Shown: in pieces, positions 21,554 through 30,382 of the stretch
How positions within the stretch are numbered: the stretch's first letter is position 1
How the letters are laid out: each line of letters begins with the position of its first letter
DNA from: Pigmentiphaga sp. NML030171
Lineage (GTDB): Bacteria > Pseudomonadota > Gammaproteobacteria > Burkholderiales > Burkholderiaceae_B
Length of the DNA stretch: 64,000 nt
NCBI RefSeq assembly: GCF_002188635.1
Contig: NZ_NINX01000033.1
Coordinates: 124,001 to 188,000, forward strand
Reading direction: 5' to 3'
Translations under genes and position numbers: made by a program
Notes under the pieces: model-generated
What the model saw: the letters and a program-made list of their open reading frames with translations, nothing else
What the model was told of the DNA's origin: nothing
Database searches by the model: none

Positions 21554-22284
21554 ACGCCTCGTTTACGCGAGAGTTCGATTCCCAGTTGCTTGAGCTTGCG
21601 GTACAGGTGGGTGCGCTCCAGTCCGGTCTTGTCGGCCACGCGGGTCATGCTGCCGCCCTCGCGCGCCAGGTGGTGCTCGAAATAGACCCGCTCGAACGCG
21701 TCGCGCGCCTCGCGCAGCGGCAGGTCGAGCGACAGGCTCAGCAGGGGCGAGCGCGGCTGGTTGTCGTGCATGGCCACCGCGCCCGCCGAGCGGTCGACGG
21801 CCGGCGCGAGCCCGGGGGCGGGCGCACGCATGCCGTCGCCGGTCGTGGGCGGCGCGGGCGCGTAACCCGGCATGGCGGGCCGCGCGGGGGCTTGCGGCGC
21901 GGCCGGCTTGGCGCCGGCCCGGCCCCGTTCCAGCGCGCCGGCGATGGTCTTGAGCAGGCGCGTCATCGTGATCGGCTTCTCGAGAAAATCGATCGCGCCG
22001 ATGCGGGTCGCCTCGACCGCCGTATCGATGGTCGCGTGGCCGCTCATCATGATGACGGGCATGTCGAGCAGGTCCTGGGCCGCCCATTCCTTGAGCAGCG
22101 TCACGCCATCGGTGTCGGGCATCCAGATATCGAGCAGGACCACGTCGGGACGATTGGCGGCGCGCAGCGCGCGCGCGGCCGCGGCATTCTCGGCCAGATC
22201 GACCGTATGCCCTTCGTCGTAAAGAATTTCCGACAGGAGTTCGCGGATGCCGACCTCGTCGTCAACCACCAAAATTCTGGCCAT
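21550..22284 (-). CDS. NtrX-like response regulator lacking the AAA+ domain
   Basis: A 244-residue regulator: CheY-like receiver (residues 1-120, phospho-acceptor D52 in LLDIWMP, conserved K in LEKPI), a Pro/Ala-rich linker (about 125-170) and a Fis-type helix-turn-helix (MTRVADKTGLERTHLYRKLK, about 212-231). Canonical NtrX has a sigma54-interacting AAA+ domain between these parts; here it is replaced by the short linker, so it should act as a conventional activator or repressor. It lies 17 bp after the ntrY-like kinase gene and overlaps trkA by 4 bases, suggesting control of, or response to, potassium or nitrogen status. Confidence 0.88.
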   Translation of the reverse strand: MARILVVDDEVGIRELLSEILYDEGHTVDLAENAAAARALRAANRPDVVLLDIWMPDTDGVTLLKEWAAQDLLDMPVIMMSGHATIDTAVEATRIGAIDFLEKPITMTRLLKTIAGALERGRAGAKPAAPQAPARPAMPGYAPAPPTTGDGMRAPAPGLAPAVDRSAGAVAMHDNQPRSPLLSLSLDLPLREARDAFERVYFEHHLAREGGSMTRVADKTGLERTHLYRKLKQLGIELSRKRGV

Positions 22285-22301
22285 ATCTTTAGAAACCTCT
22301 G

Positions 22302-24785
22302 TTACGCGGACTGCGCCCCCGCAGTCTCGGAAAAACGCGACGCATCGTGTGCAACGTCCGTACCCCCGGCAAGCCGAGTGAATAGTATAGAGACCATTGC
22401 CCCTCCTTCGGGCCGGTTGGCAAGATCAATTCTGCCTCCGTGCTCCTCGACGATCTTCTTGACGATGGCCAGCCCCAGCCCCGTCCCCCGCGCCTTGGTC
22501 GTGATGTAGGGCTCGAAGGCGCGCTGCAGGATGCGGGCGGCGAAGCCGGTACCCGTATCGGTCACCATGAATTTGATGGACGCGTGCTCGCGGCCGTCGG
22601 GCAGCCGCGTCTGGATCAGGCGCGTGCTGACCGAGATGCGGTCGCTGGACGTGGGTCCGGCCGGCGCGCCTTCCCCCGCCTGGCGGGCCGCCTCCTTGGC
22701 CTTCTCTTCGATGGAGTCGCGGGCGTTGGCGATCAGGTTGTGGATGACCTGGCGCAGCTGGGTGGCGTCGCCGCGCACGCGCGGCAGCACCGATGCCAGG
22801 TCCACCGACAGCGCGATGTTGCCCGTGCCGGCCTTCAGCACGCCGCCCGCCGTGTCCCATCCGTACAGGGTCAGGACCTCGGCCACCAGCTCGTTCAGGT
22901 CCAGCAGCTGGTGCTGGGCCGGCGGCGTCCTGGCGTATTCGCGGAAATCATCCACCATGCGCTGCATGGAACTGACCTGGTTGATGATGGTGGTGGTCGA
23001 GCGCTTGAGCATGTCGGCGTCGGGCTGCGCGAGCTTGTCGGCCAGCTTGATGGCGATCCGCTCGGCCGAGAGCTGGATGGGCGTCAGCGGGTTCTTGATC
23101 TCGTGCGCCAACCGCCGCGCGACCTCGCCCCACGCGACCGCGCGGTTGGCAGAGATGACCTCGGTAATGTCGTCGAACACCACCACGTAGCCCCCACTCG
23201 CTCCCGCCACCGGCAGGTGTGATCCTCGCGCGAGCAGGGTAATCGTATTGTCGTCGCCGGTGGGATCGGAATTGTTACCTTCGCGCGCGCCGTCCGCCTC
23301 GGCGGCCGGCTGCGGCCGGACGATCTCGAACTGCTGCTGCCAGTATTGGCGCCCGGTGCCCGCCGCCGCGTGCTCGGCGAACGCCGTGCGTATAGTCTGC
23401 GCGAAGGCGGTCAGCCCGTCTATGGTCTCCAGCGGCCGCCCGGTGACCGCGCGCAGGTCCACCCGCAGGATCTGCTGGGCGCCGCGGTTCACGGTGGCCA
23501 CGCGGAAGGCCTCGTCGAACACCAGCACTCCCGACGACAGGTTCGACAGGATGCTTTCCAGATAGACGTTGCTGCGTTCGAGCTGGCGCCGGTTGCTCTC
23601 GACCATCCGGCGCGCCTCGTCCAGCTGGCGGGTCATGGCGTTGAACGAGCGGGTCAGTTGGCCCAGTTCGTCGCTCTGGGGCGGTTCGGGAATGGGCCGG
23701 TAGTCGCCCACGCCCACCGCCTGCGTGCCCTCGGCCAGGCGCAGCAGCGGCCGCACCATCCGCGACGACAGCGAAAAGGCCGCCGCGATCGCCGCGAACA
23801 CCGCCAGCAGCAGCGCCAGGGTCAGCGTGATGCCGTACAGCTTGCGCAGGCCCACCCGCGACAGCGACAGCTCCTGGTAGTCGCGGTAGCCGCTCTGGAC
23901 TTCCTCGGCGTTGCTGGCGATCTGTTCGGGCACGCCCTGCAACAATTGCAGGTAGCGCGACTCGGCGGGCAGCACCCCGGGCAGCTCGAAGCCGCCGACG
24001 GGCGCGATGGGCACGATCACGCGCAGGCGCAGGGCGCCGCCATTGGACGTGTCGCGGGTCGTGCCCAACGGCCCCTGCACGCCCTCCACGGTGGTCGGGC
24101 TGGCAGTGCTGTTGGCCTCGGCGGCGGCATAGGAACGCGCGATCTTCAGTTGCCGCAGCACCTGCGGCGTGGGCGTCTCCGGCACCAGCGAGCCGTAGGA
24201 ATTGGTGGACCAGGCGATGACCCGCCCGCTGGAGGTGAACACCATCGCGTCCTGCACCCCGACCTGCTCGCGCAGCCGCGTCAGCGACAGCCCCACGTTC
24301 GATTCCTGGTTGTCGCCCAGTTCGATCGACATGGTGCGCGCCTTGGCATTCATCTCCTGGAGCTGCGAGTCCAGCGCCGCCCGGCCGAGATTCAGGCCGG
24401 ACTCGAGCGCGGTGTCCACCCGCACGTTGAACCACGACTCGATGGAGCGCGACAGGAACTGCACCGACAGCATGTAGATCAGGACGCCGGGCACCACCCC
24501 CACCAGCGCGAACGCCAGCGCGAAACGGGAGGTGAGCCGGGCGCCGAACTGTCCACGCCGCAGTTGCCCCATCAGCCTGACGGTCAGCACGACCACCCAG
24601 GCGAACAGCGCCAGGGCGATGATGGCATTGAGCCCCAGCAGCAGGCCGTACTGTTGCTCGAGGCGGGAGGAGTTGCCGGTGGACCAGGCCAGCAGGAACA
24701 GCAGCAAGAGGGCGCTCACGCCGCCCATGCCCAGGAGGACGCGCAGGAAGCGGTTCAGGATACGCACGCGGCGGGTTCGCATCAT
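22302..24785 (-). CDS. NtrY-like membrane sensor histidine kinase
   Basis: An 827-residue kinase. Order: two N-terminal membrane helices (about 10-70), a third (about 88-110), a large periplasmic-type sensor region, a further helix near 320 (LYGITLTLALLLAVFAAIAA), HAMP, a PAS-like domain (VLVFDEAFRVATVNRGAQQIL), then HisKA with phospho-acceptor His561 in RRLAHEIKNPLTPIQLSAER and HATPase with DTGTGFAARI and GTGLGLAIVKKIVEEHGG. This is the NtrY layout. ATG at 24785 overlaps the DUF4390 stop by 4 bases. Partner: the ntrX-like regulator directly downstream. Confidence 0.9.
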   Translation of the reverse strand: MMRTRRVRILNRFLRVLLGMGGVSALLLLFLLAWSTGNSSRLEQQYGLLLGLNAIIALALFAWVVVLTVRLMGQLRRGQFGARLTSRFALAFALVGVVPGVLIYMLSVQFLSRSIESWFNVRVDTALESGLNLGRAALDSQLQEMNAKARTMSIELGDNQESNVGLSLTRLREQVGVQDAMVFTSSGRVIAWSTNSYGSLVPETPTPQVLRQLKIARSYAAAEANSTASPTTVEGVQGPLGTTRDTSNGGALRLRVIVPIAPVGGFELPGVLPAESRYLQLLQGVPEQIASNAEEVQSGYRDYQELSLSRVGLRKLYGITLTLALLLAVFAAIAAAFSLSSRMVRPLLRLAEGTQAVGVGDYRPIPEPPQSDELGQLTRSFNAMTRQLDEARRMVESNRRQLERSNVYLESILSNLSSGVLVFDEAFRVATVNRGAQQILRVDLRAVTGRPLETIDGLTAFAQTIRTAFAEHAAAGTGRQYWQQQFEIVRPQPAAEADGAREGNNSDPTGDDNTITLLARGSHLPVAGASGGYVVVFDDITEVISANRAVAWGEVARRLAHEIKNPLTPIQLSAERIAIKLADKLAQPDADMLKRSTTTIINQVSSMQRMVDDFREYARTPPAQHQLLDLNELVAEVLTLYGWDTAGGVLKAGTGNIALSVDLASVLPRVRGDATQLRQVIHNLIANARDSIEEKAKEAARQAGEGAPAGPTSSDRISVSTRLIQTRLPDGREHASIKFMVTDTGTGFAARILQRAFEPYITTKARGTGLGLAIVKKIVEEHGGRIDLANRPEGGAMVSILFTRLAGGTDVAHDASRFSETAGAQSA

Positions 24786-25648
24786 TGGGACTCCGTGGGA
24801 GGAGTCAGGCCCAGTCCCCCCGGATGCGCGTGGGGCGATCCGCCTGGCGGGACCAGGCCGTTGCCGCCGGCGGAGGCGCCGTTGGCGGGGACGATGGGCG
24901 CGGACGGCGACGGGGGCGCCGACTGGGCGGGAACGGATTGCATGGGGGCGGACGGCGCGGCACCGGGGCCGGAACCGGCGGGAGGCTGCACGGCATAAGG
25001 CGGCGGCAAGGGCGGCGGCGGCAGGCCGGGCTGGGCGGCGGGGGGCGGCGCGGCACCGGAGCTGGGCGGCGGCGCGGGCTCCTTGCCCAGGCGCACGTTG
25101 AATTCCGTCCAGGGCGTCGCGAGCGACCAGTCGCTGCTGTTCAGGGCATTGACCTGGAACGGCTTGGACAACTGGGAGATGTCGAAACGCACGCGCAGCC
25201 GGCCTTCGTAGCGGGTGTCGGGATTCAGCGCGTCGCGGTCGCCGATGCGCCAGTTGCGTACATGGCGCACGACCGACAAGGCCTCGACCAGGGATCCCAC
25301 GGGCAGCGCGAGGTTGCCCGAATGCACGCGCCACTGGCGCGTCAGCGGGTTGTAGACGATGCGCCAGGTCTGGTTCGAGGACAGCACGACCTCGTCGAAC
25401 CAGTACCAGCGGGGGCGGCGGATCTCGACCTCGACCGAAAAGTAGAGCGGCAATCCGCGCGCGACGGCATCCTCGAGCTGGTTGTTCAGGTCAAGCAGGA
25501 CATCGGCGCTCAGGAGCAGGTCGCGGCCGCGTTCGGTCACCGTCACGGACTGGACGGCGGGCTCGGATGCCGGGGCTTGGCCGCCCCACAGCAACATCAG
25601 GGCGACGACCGGCAGGATCAGGACGCGGCGGAGTCGGAGAATGATCAA
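24782..25648 (-). CDS. DUF4390 domain secreted/periplasmic protein
   Basis: A 288-residue protein with an N-terminal signal/anchor (ILPVVALMLLWGGQAPAS), a DUF4390 domain (about residues 30-190, e.g. LPLYFSVEVEIRRPRWYWFDE and NPLTRQWRVHSG) and an unusual C-terminal tail (about 195-288) very rich in proline and alanine. The start is the rare TTG at 25646-25648, which overlaps the rsmB stop (TTGA), so translation is probably coupled. DUF4390 genes commonly sit between rsmB and ntrY in betaproteobacteria; function unknown. The tail is likely disordered and envelope-spanning (inference). Confidence 0.85.
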   Translation of the reverse strand: MIILRLRRVLILPVVALMLLWGGQAPASEPAVQSVTVTERGRDLLLSADVLLDLNNQLEDAVARGLPLYFSVEVEIRRPRWYWFDEVVLSSNQTWRIVYNPLTRQWRVHSGNLALPVGSLVEALSVVRHVRNWRIGDRDALNPDTRYEGRLRVRFDISQLSKPFQVNALNSSDWSLATPWTEFNVRLGKEPAPPPSSGAAPPPAAQPGLPPPPLPPPYAVQPPAGSGPGAAPSAPMQSVPAQSAPPSPSAPIVPANGASAGGNGLVPPGGSPHAHPGGLGLTPPTESQ

Positions 25649-26964
25649 ACCTTGGCAAACAACGCGTAGAAAAAACCATCGTGCTGCTCGGCCGGCCGAT
25701 CAGGCTCCGCCTGCGTGAGCAATTGCCCCGGCGCAGGCAGCCGCGCCGCATCGGGGTGCCTGAGCTGGAAAGCCTCGGCTTGCCTGGCCCCCTCCGCGGG
25801 AAAAATCGAGCAGGTTGCATAGAGCAATTTACCACCGGGCGCCACCACCTGCCACAAGGCATCGGCAATCCGCGCCTGGAGCGCGGCGGTATTGGCGACA
25901 TCCCCCTCGCGCCGCAGCCAGCGGATGTCCGGATGGCGCCGGACGATGCCCGACGCCGTGCACGGCACGTCGGCCAGCACCGCGTCGAAGGGCCGCCCGT
26001 CCCACCAGGTCTCCAGGTCGGCCACGTCGGCGGCCTGCGTGCGCGCAGACAGGCCCAGCCGCGCCAGGTTGGCATCCACCCGCTCCAGCCTGCCGGCGTC
26101 GATGTCCAGCGCCAGCAGGTCGAGATCCGCCAGTTCCAGCAGATGCGCCGTCTTGCCGCCCGGCGCGGCGCAGGCGTCCAGCACACGCATGCCGTCCTTC
26201 ACCTGGAGCAGCGGCGCCGCCAGTTGCGCAGCGGCATCCTGGACCGACCACCAACCCTCGGCGAAGCCCGGCAACTGCTGCACGGGCCGGGGCTGGGACA
26301 GCGCGACGCCCGCCTCGCCCACCGGCAGGGCCTCTACCCCGGCGGCGCGGAAGGCCTCGATCAGCGCCTCGCGGCTGGTGCGGCGGCGGTTGACGCGCAG
26401 GACCATCGCCGGCGGCCGGTTGGCGGCGCGCAGCAGCGACTGCCAATGGTCAGGATATTCGATGCGCAGGCGCCGCACCCACCAGTCGGGATGGTTCCAG
26501 ACGGCTTCGGGGCGGCGGGCGGCGGTCTCCATCAGGCTGTCGCGCTCGCGCAGGAAACGCCGCAGGCTGCCGTTGACCAGTCCCTTGAACGGCGCGAGCG
26601 AACGCTGGCCCGCGGCGGCGCGCACGGCCTGGTCCACTACCGTGTGGGGCGCATAACTGACGCCAGCCGCGGCGGCTTCGCGCTCGTCCGCCACCAGCAG
26701 CGCGAACGCCGTCAGCAGCAGGGCGTCGAGCAGCGGATCGGCCGGCTTGCGGGGAATCAGCGCCTGCTTGACCGCGCGGGCCAGGCCCAGTTGGCGCATG
26801 GCGTGGAAAGACACCGCCTGGGCGGCCGGCCGCAGCGGCGCGGCAACGCGCGACAGCGCATCGGTCAGCGAGACGCCCGCCAGCACGCCCTGGACAGCGC
26901 GCGCGGCGGCCAGCAGCACGTCCGACAAGGGCGCCGACATGGGCCCGGAGGCAGGCGGCGCCAT
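25645..26964 (-). CDS. rsmB: 16S rRNA (cytosine-967 C5)-methyltransferase
   Basis: A 439-residue enzyme that methylates C967 of 16S rRNA using SAM. The N-terminal NusB-like RNA-binding domain (about 10-145) is followed by the Rossmann methyltransferase: VLDACAAPGGKTAHLLEL (SAM binding), DVPCTASGIVRRHPD and the catalytic-cysteine motif LLYATCSIFP. The ATG at 26964 shares one base with the fmt stop; an alternative ATG at 26940 is possible. It follows fmt, as in many bacteria. Confidence 0.94.
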   Translation of the reverse strand: MAPPASGPMSAPLSDVLLAAARAVQGVLAGVSLTDALSRVAAPLRPAAQAVSFHAMRQLGLARAVKQALIPRKPADPLLDALLLTAFALLVADEREAAAAGVSYAPHTVVDQAVRAAAGQRSLAPFKGLVNGSLRRFLRERDSLMETAARRPEAVWNHPDWWVRRLRIEYPDHWQSLLRAANRPPAMVLRVNRRRTSREALIEAFRAAGVEALPVGEAGVALSQPRPVQQLPGFAEGWWSVQDAAAQLAAPLLQVKDGMRVLDACAAPGGKTAHLLELADLDLLALDIDAGRLERVDANLARLGLSARTQAADVADLETWWDGRPFDAVLADVPCTASGIVRRHPDIRWLRREGDVANTAALQARIADALWQVVAPGGKLLYATCSIFPAEGARQAEAFQLRHPDAARLPAPGQLLTQAEPDRPAEQHDGFFYALFAKV

Positions 26965-27911
26965 CAGGAAAGATCGGGGCTCCAGCCCCGCACGAAGACG
27001 TCGACCGGCTGGCGCTTGCCGCCGGCCTTCTGCAATTCGGTCAGGCGCAGGATGCCCTGGCCGGTGGCCAGGTCCACGCCGGCGGCGCCGGCGCGCACGA
27101 CGCTGCCCGGGCTGGCCGGCGACGCCTCGTCCAGCGCCTCGGCCCGCCATACCTTGACCGGATCGGCCAGGCCGGGCAGCCGCACCGTCGCCCCCGGCAC
27201 CGGATTGAAGGCCAGGATGCGACGCGCCAGCTCGGCGGCCGGACGCGAGCAATCGAGCGCCGCCTCGGCCTTGTCCAGCTTGGCGGCGTAGGTCACGCCC
27301 CGGGCGGGCTGCGGCGTGGCCGGCAGGCCGCCTTCCTCCAGGCGCGCCAGCGCCCGCACGATCAGTTCGCCGCCCAGCACGGCCAGGCGGTCGTGCAATT
27401 CGCCGGCGGTCTGGCCCGCCTCGATGGGCAGGGAACCTTCGAGCAGCATGTCGCCGGTATCCAGGCCGGCATCCATCTGCATGATGGTGATCCCGGTCCG
27501 CGCGTCGCCCGCCTCGATGGCGCGCTGGATGGGCGCGGCGCCGCGCCAGCGCGGCAGCAGGCTGGCATGGATGTTCAGGCAGCCCAGGCGCGGAATGTCC
27601 AGCACCGCCTGGGGCAGGATCAGGCCGTAGGCGGCCACGATCATCGCGTCGGCCCGCGCCGCGCGCAGGGCCTCGTGGGCCTGGGCGGCCTCGTCGGGAT
27701 ACTTGCCGTCCAGCCGCAGGCTGCGCGGCTGCAGCACCGGCACGCCCGCCTCCAGCGCCGCCGTCTTGACCGGACTGGGCGTCAGCTTGAGCCCGCGCCC
27801 GGCCGGCCGGTCCGGCTGGGTCAGGACCAGGCCGATCGTATGCCCGGCCCCGATCAGGGCCTGCAGGGCGACTTTTGCGAATTCCGGCGTACCGGCGAAG
27901 ACCAGATGCAT
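26964..27911 (-). CDS. fmt: Methionyl-tRNA formyltransferase
   Basis: A 315-residue enzyme that formylates initiator Met-tRNA with 10-formyltetrahydrofolate. Catalytic landmarks: [17 protein letters not shown] at the N-terminus, [18 protein letters not shown] (Asn/His of the active site) and [18 protein letters not shown] (Asp). The C-terminal OB-fold tRNA-binding domain starts near residue 207. It is normally co-transcribed with def; here 483 bp of repeats separate the two genes. Confidence 0.96.
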   Translation of the reverse strand: MHLVFAGTPEFAKVALQALIGAGHTIGLVLTQPDRPAGRGLKLTPSPVKTAALEAGVPVLQPRSLRLDGKYPDEAAQAHEALRAARADAMIVAAYGLILPQAVLDIPRLGCLNIHASLLPRWRGAAPIQRAIEAGDARTGITIMQMDAGLDTGDMLLEGSLPIEAGQTAGELHDRLAVLGGELIVRALARLEEGGLPATPQPARGVTYAAKLDKAEAALDCSRPAAELARRILAFNPVPGATVRLPGLADPVKVWRAEALDEASPASPGSVVRAGAAGVDLATGQGILRLTELQKAGGKRQPVDVFVRGWSPDLS

Positions 27912-27919
27912 CTAGAGTA

Positions 27920-28072
27920 CCCCCCTACGCGCTTCGCGCGCCCCCCAGGGGACGATGCGAGTGGACCGGAAGGGAAGTCCACCCCCAAGCGGCCTTCGGC
28001 CGCTCCCCCTCAAGGGGGCGGCGCTGGCGGACCGGCAAAGCCGGATCCGCGGCACCCTGGATCTGGACTCCC
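27920..28072 (+). repeat. Dispersed multi-hairpin repeat, copy 1 (two variants in tandem)
   Basis: Starts 9 bp upstream of fmt. It reads as variant I (CCCCCCTACGCGC, TTC loop, GCGCG, then CCCCCCAGGGG) truncated after GGACCGG, then variant II (CCACCCCCAAGCGGCC, TTC, GGCCGCT, CCCCCTCAAGGGGGCGG), ending in the third hairpin GGACCGGCAAAGCCGGATCC and CCCTGGATCT. Closely similar sequence recurs at 28148-28393, 40102-40184, 40870-40944 and 47593-47875. Confidence 0.85.
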
Positions 28073-28144
28073 TGCTTGGCGCGCGGCCTTGCACGCCGCT
28101 TCCTGCGCGGGCGGGATGGGATTATTGATTGTCGGAGGGGGAAT

Positions 28145-28198
28145 GATACATGGTCCCCCCCTACGCGCTTGATACATGGTCCCCCCCCCTACGCGCTT
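28145..28198 (+). repeat. Tandem duplication at the repeat edge
   Basis: GATACATGGT followed by a C-run and CTACGCGCTT occurs twice in a row (28145-28170 and 28171-28198), differing only in the length of the C-run. It duplicates the flank plus the first bases of the dispersed repeat, and looks like slippage or an end duplication. Confidence 0.8.
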
Positions 28199-28393
28199 GC
28201 GCGCGCCCCCCAGGGGGCGATGCGGGTGGACCGGCAAAGCCGGATCCACCGCATCCTGGGTCTTCGTGGGGTATCTCGGTGCGAAGCACCGCATGCTTGC
28301 TTTGATCTTAGGCGCCGCGGATCCGGCTTTGCCGGTCCGCTAGCGCCGCCCCCTTGAGGGGGAGCGGCCGAAGGCCGCTTGGGGGTGGGCTTC
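28148..28393. repeat. Dispersed multi-hairpin repeat, copy 2 (inverted pair)
   Basis: A forward variant I copy (28179-28267) faces an inverted variant II copy (28309-28393) whose outer end touches the def stop codon at 28395. Between them is a small hairpin GGTGC-GAA-GCACC (28278-28290). The two arms can pair over long stretches of the GGATCCGGC/GCCGGATCC hairpin region. Read from def, the inverted copy is the first thing after the gene. Confidence 0.85.
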
Positions 28394-28394
28394 C

Positions 28395-28895
28395 CTAGAC
28401 CTTTTCCAGCTTGCGCAGCTTGGTCTTGATGCGGCTTTGCTTGAGGGGGGAGAGGTATTCGACGAAGACCTTGCCTTCCAGGTGGTCGAGTTCGTGCTGG
28501 ACGCAGACGGCCAGGATGCCTTCGGCGTCGAATTCGTAGCGTTCGCCCTGTTCGTTGGTGGCCTCGACCTTGATGCGGGCGGCGCGCTTGACCTCGTCGT
28601 AGATGCCGGGCACCGACAGGCAGCCTTCCTCGTAGACCTGGGTTTCCTCGCTCTTCCAGGTGATGACCGGGTTGATCAGGACGAGCAGGTCGTCGTTGTT
28701 CTCGGACACGTCGATGACCACGATGCGCTCGTGGATATCGACCTGGGTGGCGGCCAGCCCGATACCCGGCGCGGCGTACATGGTCTCGGCCATGTCGCGG
28801 ACGATGCGGCGGATGCGGTCGTCGACCACCGCCACCGGCTTGGCTTTCTTGTGCAGCCTTGCGTCGGGATAGTGAAGAATGGGTAGCAATGCCAT
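28395..28895 (-). CDS. def: Peptide deformylase
   Basis: A 166-residue metalloenzyme that removes the formyl group from nascent proteins. All three motifs are intact: GIGLAATQ (44-51), EGCLSVP with metal ligand Cys92, and HELDH with His134, His138 and catalytic Glu135. It is the first gene of the minus-strand housekeeping operon, divergent from dprA. Confidence 0.97.
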   Translation of the reverse strand: MALLPILHYPDARLHKKAKPVAVVDDRIRRIVRDMAETMYAAPGIGLAATQVDIHERIVVIDVSENNDDLLVLINPVITWKSEETQVYEEGCLSVPGIYDEVKRAARIKVEATNEQGERYEFDAEGILAVCVQHELDHLEGKVFVEYLSPLKQSRIKTKLRKLEKV

Positions 28896-29020
28896 GATCG
28901 TGTTGCCGTTGCCCCTCGGACAGGGGCCATTTCAGAATAAATGGGGCCGGTTGGCCGGGATCCAAGGGGCAAGATACCACAGCTTCCCGGCGAGTCCGGC
29001 CGCCCGCGCGAGGCGGGATC

Positions 29021-29049
29021 GCGGGGATCCCCGCTATTTATATAGCGGG
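29021..29049. other. Two overlapping, mutually exclusive hairpins upstream of dprA
   Basis: GCGGGGATCCCCGC (29021-29034) is a perfect 14-bp palindrome. The right half of it also pairs in CCCGCTAT-TTAT-ATAGCGGG (29030-29049), an 8-bp stem. Both cannot form at once on one strand. It lies in the 273-bp gap between def and dprA, 120 bp before the dprA ATG. I see no other gene in this gap. Confidence 0.5.
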
Positions 29050-29168
29050 AGGCGAGCGCCGTCCCTGGCCATTGGACGCGCCGGCGCGCGATCCGTTCAG
29101 CGGCGAGGCGGGACATCGATGTCCTGCCCGGGGCTACCCTGCGGCGCCTGCCATGTTTAGATAGCGGC

Positions 29169-30278
29169 ATGCCTCTCGCCCACACTCCGGAAGAACTGTC
29201 CGCCTGGCTGCGGCTTACCCTCGAACCCGGCATCGGACCGGCCACCGCGCGCGAACTGTTGCAAGCGGTCGGATTGCCGCAGCGCCTTTACAGCCTGTCC
29301 CGCGACGAACTGGCGGCCCTGTTGCCGCCACCGCTGGCCGCGCAGCTGGCCCGTTCGCCGTCGCCCCAGCACGCCGCCACCCTGGAACGCACCCTGCGCT
29401 GGGCCGAACACCCCGGCCACCACCTCCTGACGCTGGCCGACGCCGGCTATCCCCGGGCGCTGCTGGCCATCCACGACCCGCCGCCGCTGCTCTACCTGGC
29501 GGGCGATCCGTCCCGGCTGTCGCCGCAGGCCATCGCCATCGTCGGGGCCCGCCACGCCACGCCCGACGGCATGGCGAACGCGCGCGCCTATGCCCGCCAC
29601 CTGGCGCAGCGGGGCTGGTGCATCGTCAGCGGCCTGGCGCTGGGCATAGACACCGCCGCCCACGAAGGCGCGCTCGAGGCCGGCGCCGCCGGCGGCGGCA
29701 CGGTCGCGGTGGTGGGCACGGGGGTCGACGTGGTCTATCCGCCCCGCAACCGAGGCCTGGCCGAGCGCATCGCCGCGCAAGGAGCCATCGTGTCCGAGTT
29801 CCCGCTGGGCCTGCCCGCGCTGCCGCACCAGTTCCCCCGGCGCAACCGGCTGGTGGCCGGACTGACGCAAGGCACGCTGGTGGCCGAGGCGGCCGCACGC
29901 AGCGGCTCGCTGATCACCGCCCGGCTGGCGGCCGACGCCGGCCGCGAGGTCTTCGCCATCCCGGGATCCATCCATTCGCCGCTGTCGCGAGGGTGCCACG
30001 CCCTGATCCGGCAGGGCGCCAAGCTGGTGGAATCGGCGCAGGACATCCTGGACGAGCTGGGCGCCGGTTCCGGATCCGCAGCGCCGCCGCCGGAACCGGC
30101 GCTGCCGCGGGATCCGGTGCTGGCGGGCATGGGCTACGGCCCCGTCCACGTCGACGCGCTGGCGGCGCGCACGGGCCTGGCGGTCCCGCAATTGCAGGCC
30201 AGGCTGCTCGAGCTGGAGCTGCGGGGGCTGATCGCCCGGCTCGACGGCGGCCGCTACCAGGCCACGCCCATGCGCTGA
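29169..30278 (+). CDS. dprA: DNA processing protein for natural transformation
   Basis: A 369-residue ssDNA-binding protein that loads RecA on incoming DNA. It has an N-terminal SAM-like/HhH region (LTLEPGIGPATARELLQAVG), the Rossmann-like DprA core with AIAIVGARHATPDGMANARA, SGLALGIDTAAHEGAL, VVGTGVDVVYPPRNRGL, FPRRNRLVAGLTQGTLVAEA and GREVFAIPGSIHSPLSRGCH, and a C-terminal winged-helix domain (about 310-369). It is complete. The start at 29169 gives the usual length. Confidence 0.95.
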   Translation: MPLAHTPEELSAWLRLTLEPGIGPATARELLQAVGLPQRLYSLSRDELAALLPPPLAAQLARSPSPQHAATLERTLRWAEHPGHHLLTLADAGYPRALLAIHDPPPLLYLAGDPSRLSPQAIAIVGARHATPDGMANARAYARHLAQRGWCIVSGLALGIDTAAHEGALEAGAAGGGTVAVVGTGVDVVYPPRNRGLAERIAAQGAIVSEFPLGLPALPHQFPRRNRLVAGLTQGTLVAEAAARSGSLITARLAADAGREVFAIPGSIHSPLSRGCHALIRQGAKLVESAQDILDELGAGSGSAAPPPEPALPRDPVLAGMGYGPVHVDALAARTGLAVPQLQARLLELELRGLIARLDGGRYQATPMR

Positions 30279-30284
30279 ATCCCC

Positions 30285-30303
30285 TTGTGTGCCGCGCACA
30301 CAA
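30285..30303. terminator. Perfect hairpin after dprA
   Basis: TTGTGTGC-CGC-GCACACAA, an 8-bp stem with a 3-base loop, 6 bp past the dprA stop. There is no T-run, so it is either a weak terminator or a protein site for the downstream smg promoter. Confidence 0.4.
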
Positions 30304-30329
30304 CGCATGAGCAGCAAATGCCGGGCAAT

Positions 30330-30358
30330 TTGCCTAGGGATGCAATTCAGCGTACAGT
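30330..30358 (+). promoter_or_regulatory. Candidate sigma70 promoter for smg
   Basis: TTGCCT (30330-30335), a 17-bp spacer and TACAGT (30353-30358), with the smg ATG at 30383. The leader would be short. Assigned by consensus fit and spacing only. Confidence 0.4.
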
Positions 30359-30382
30359 GGATCCAGCCTTACACGCTGACTT

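Noticed and set aside
18548-21685. A 1045-codon plus-strand open frame across trkH and trkA.
   Set aside because: Antisense to two well-conserved genes, with no domain and a Gln/His/Gly-rich composition typical of shadow frames.
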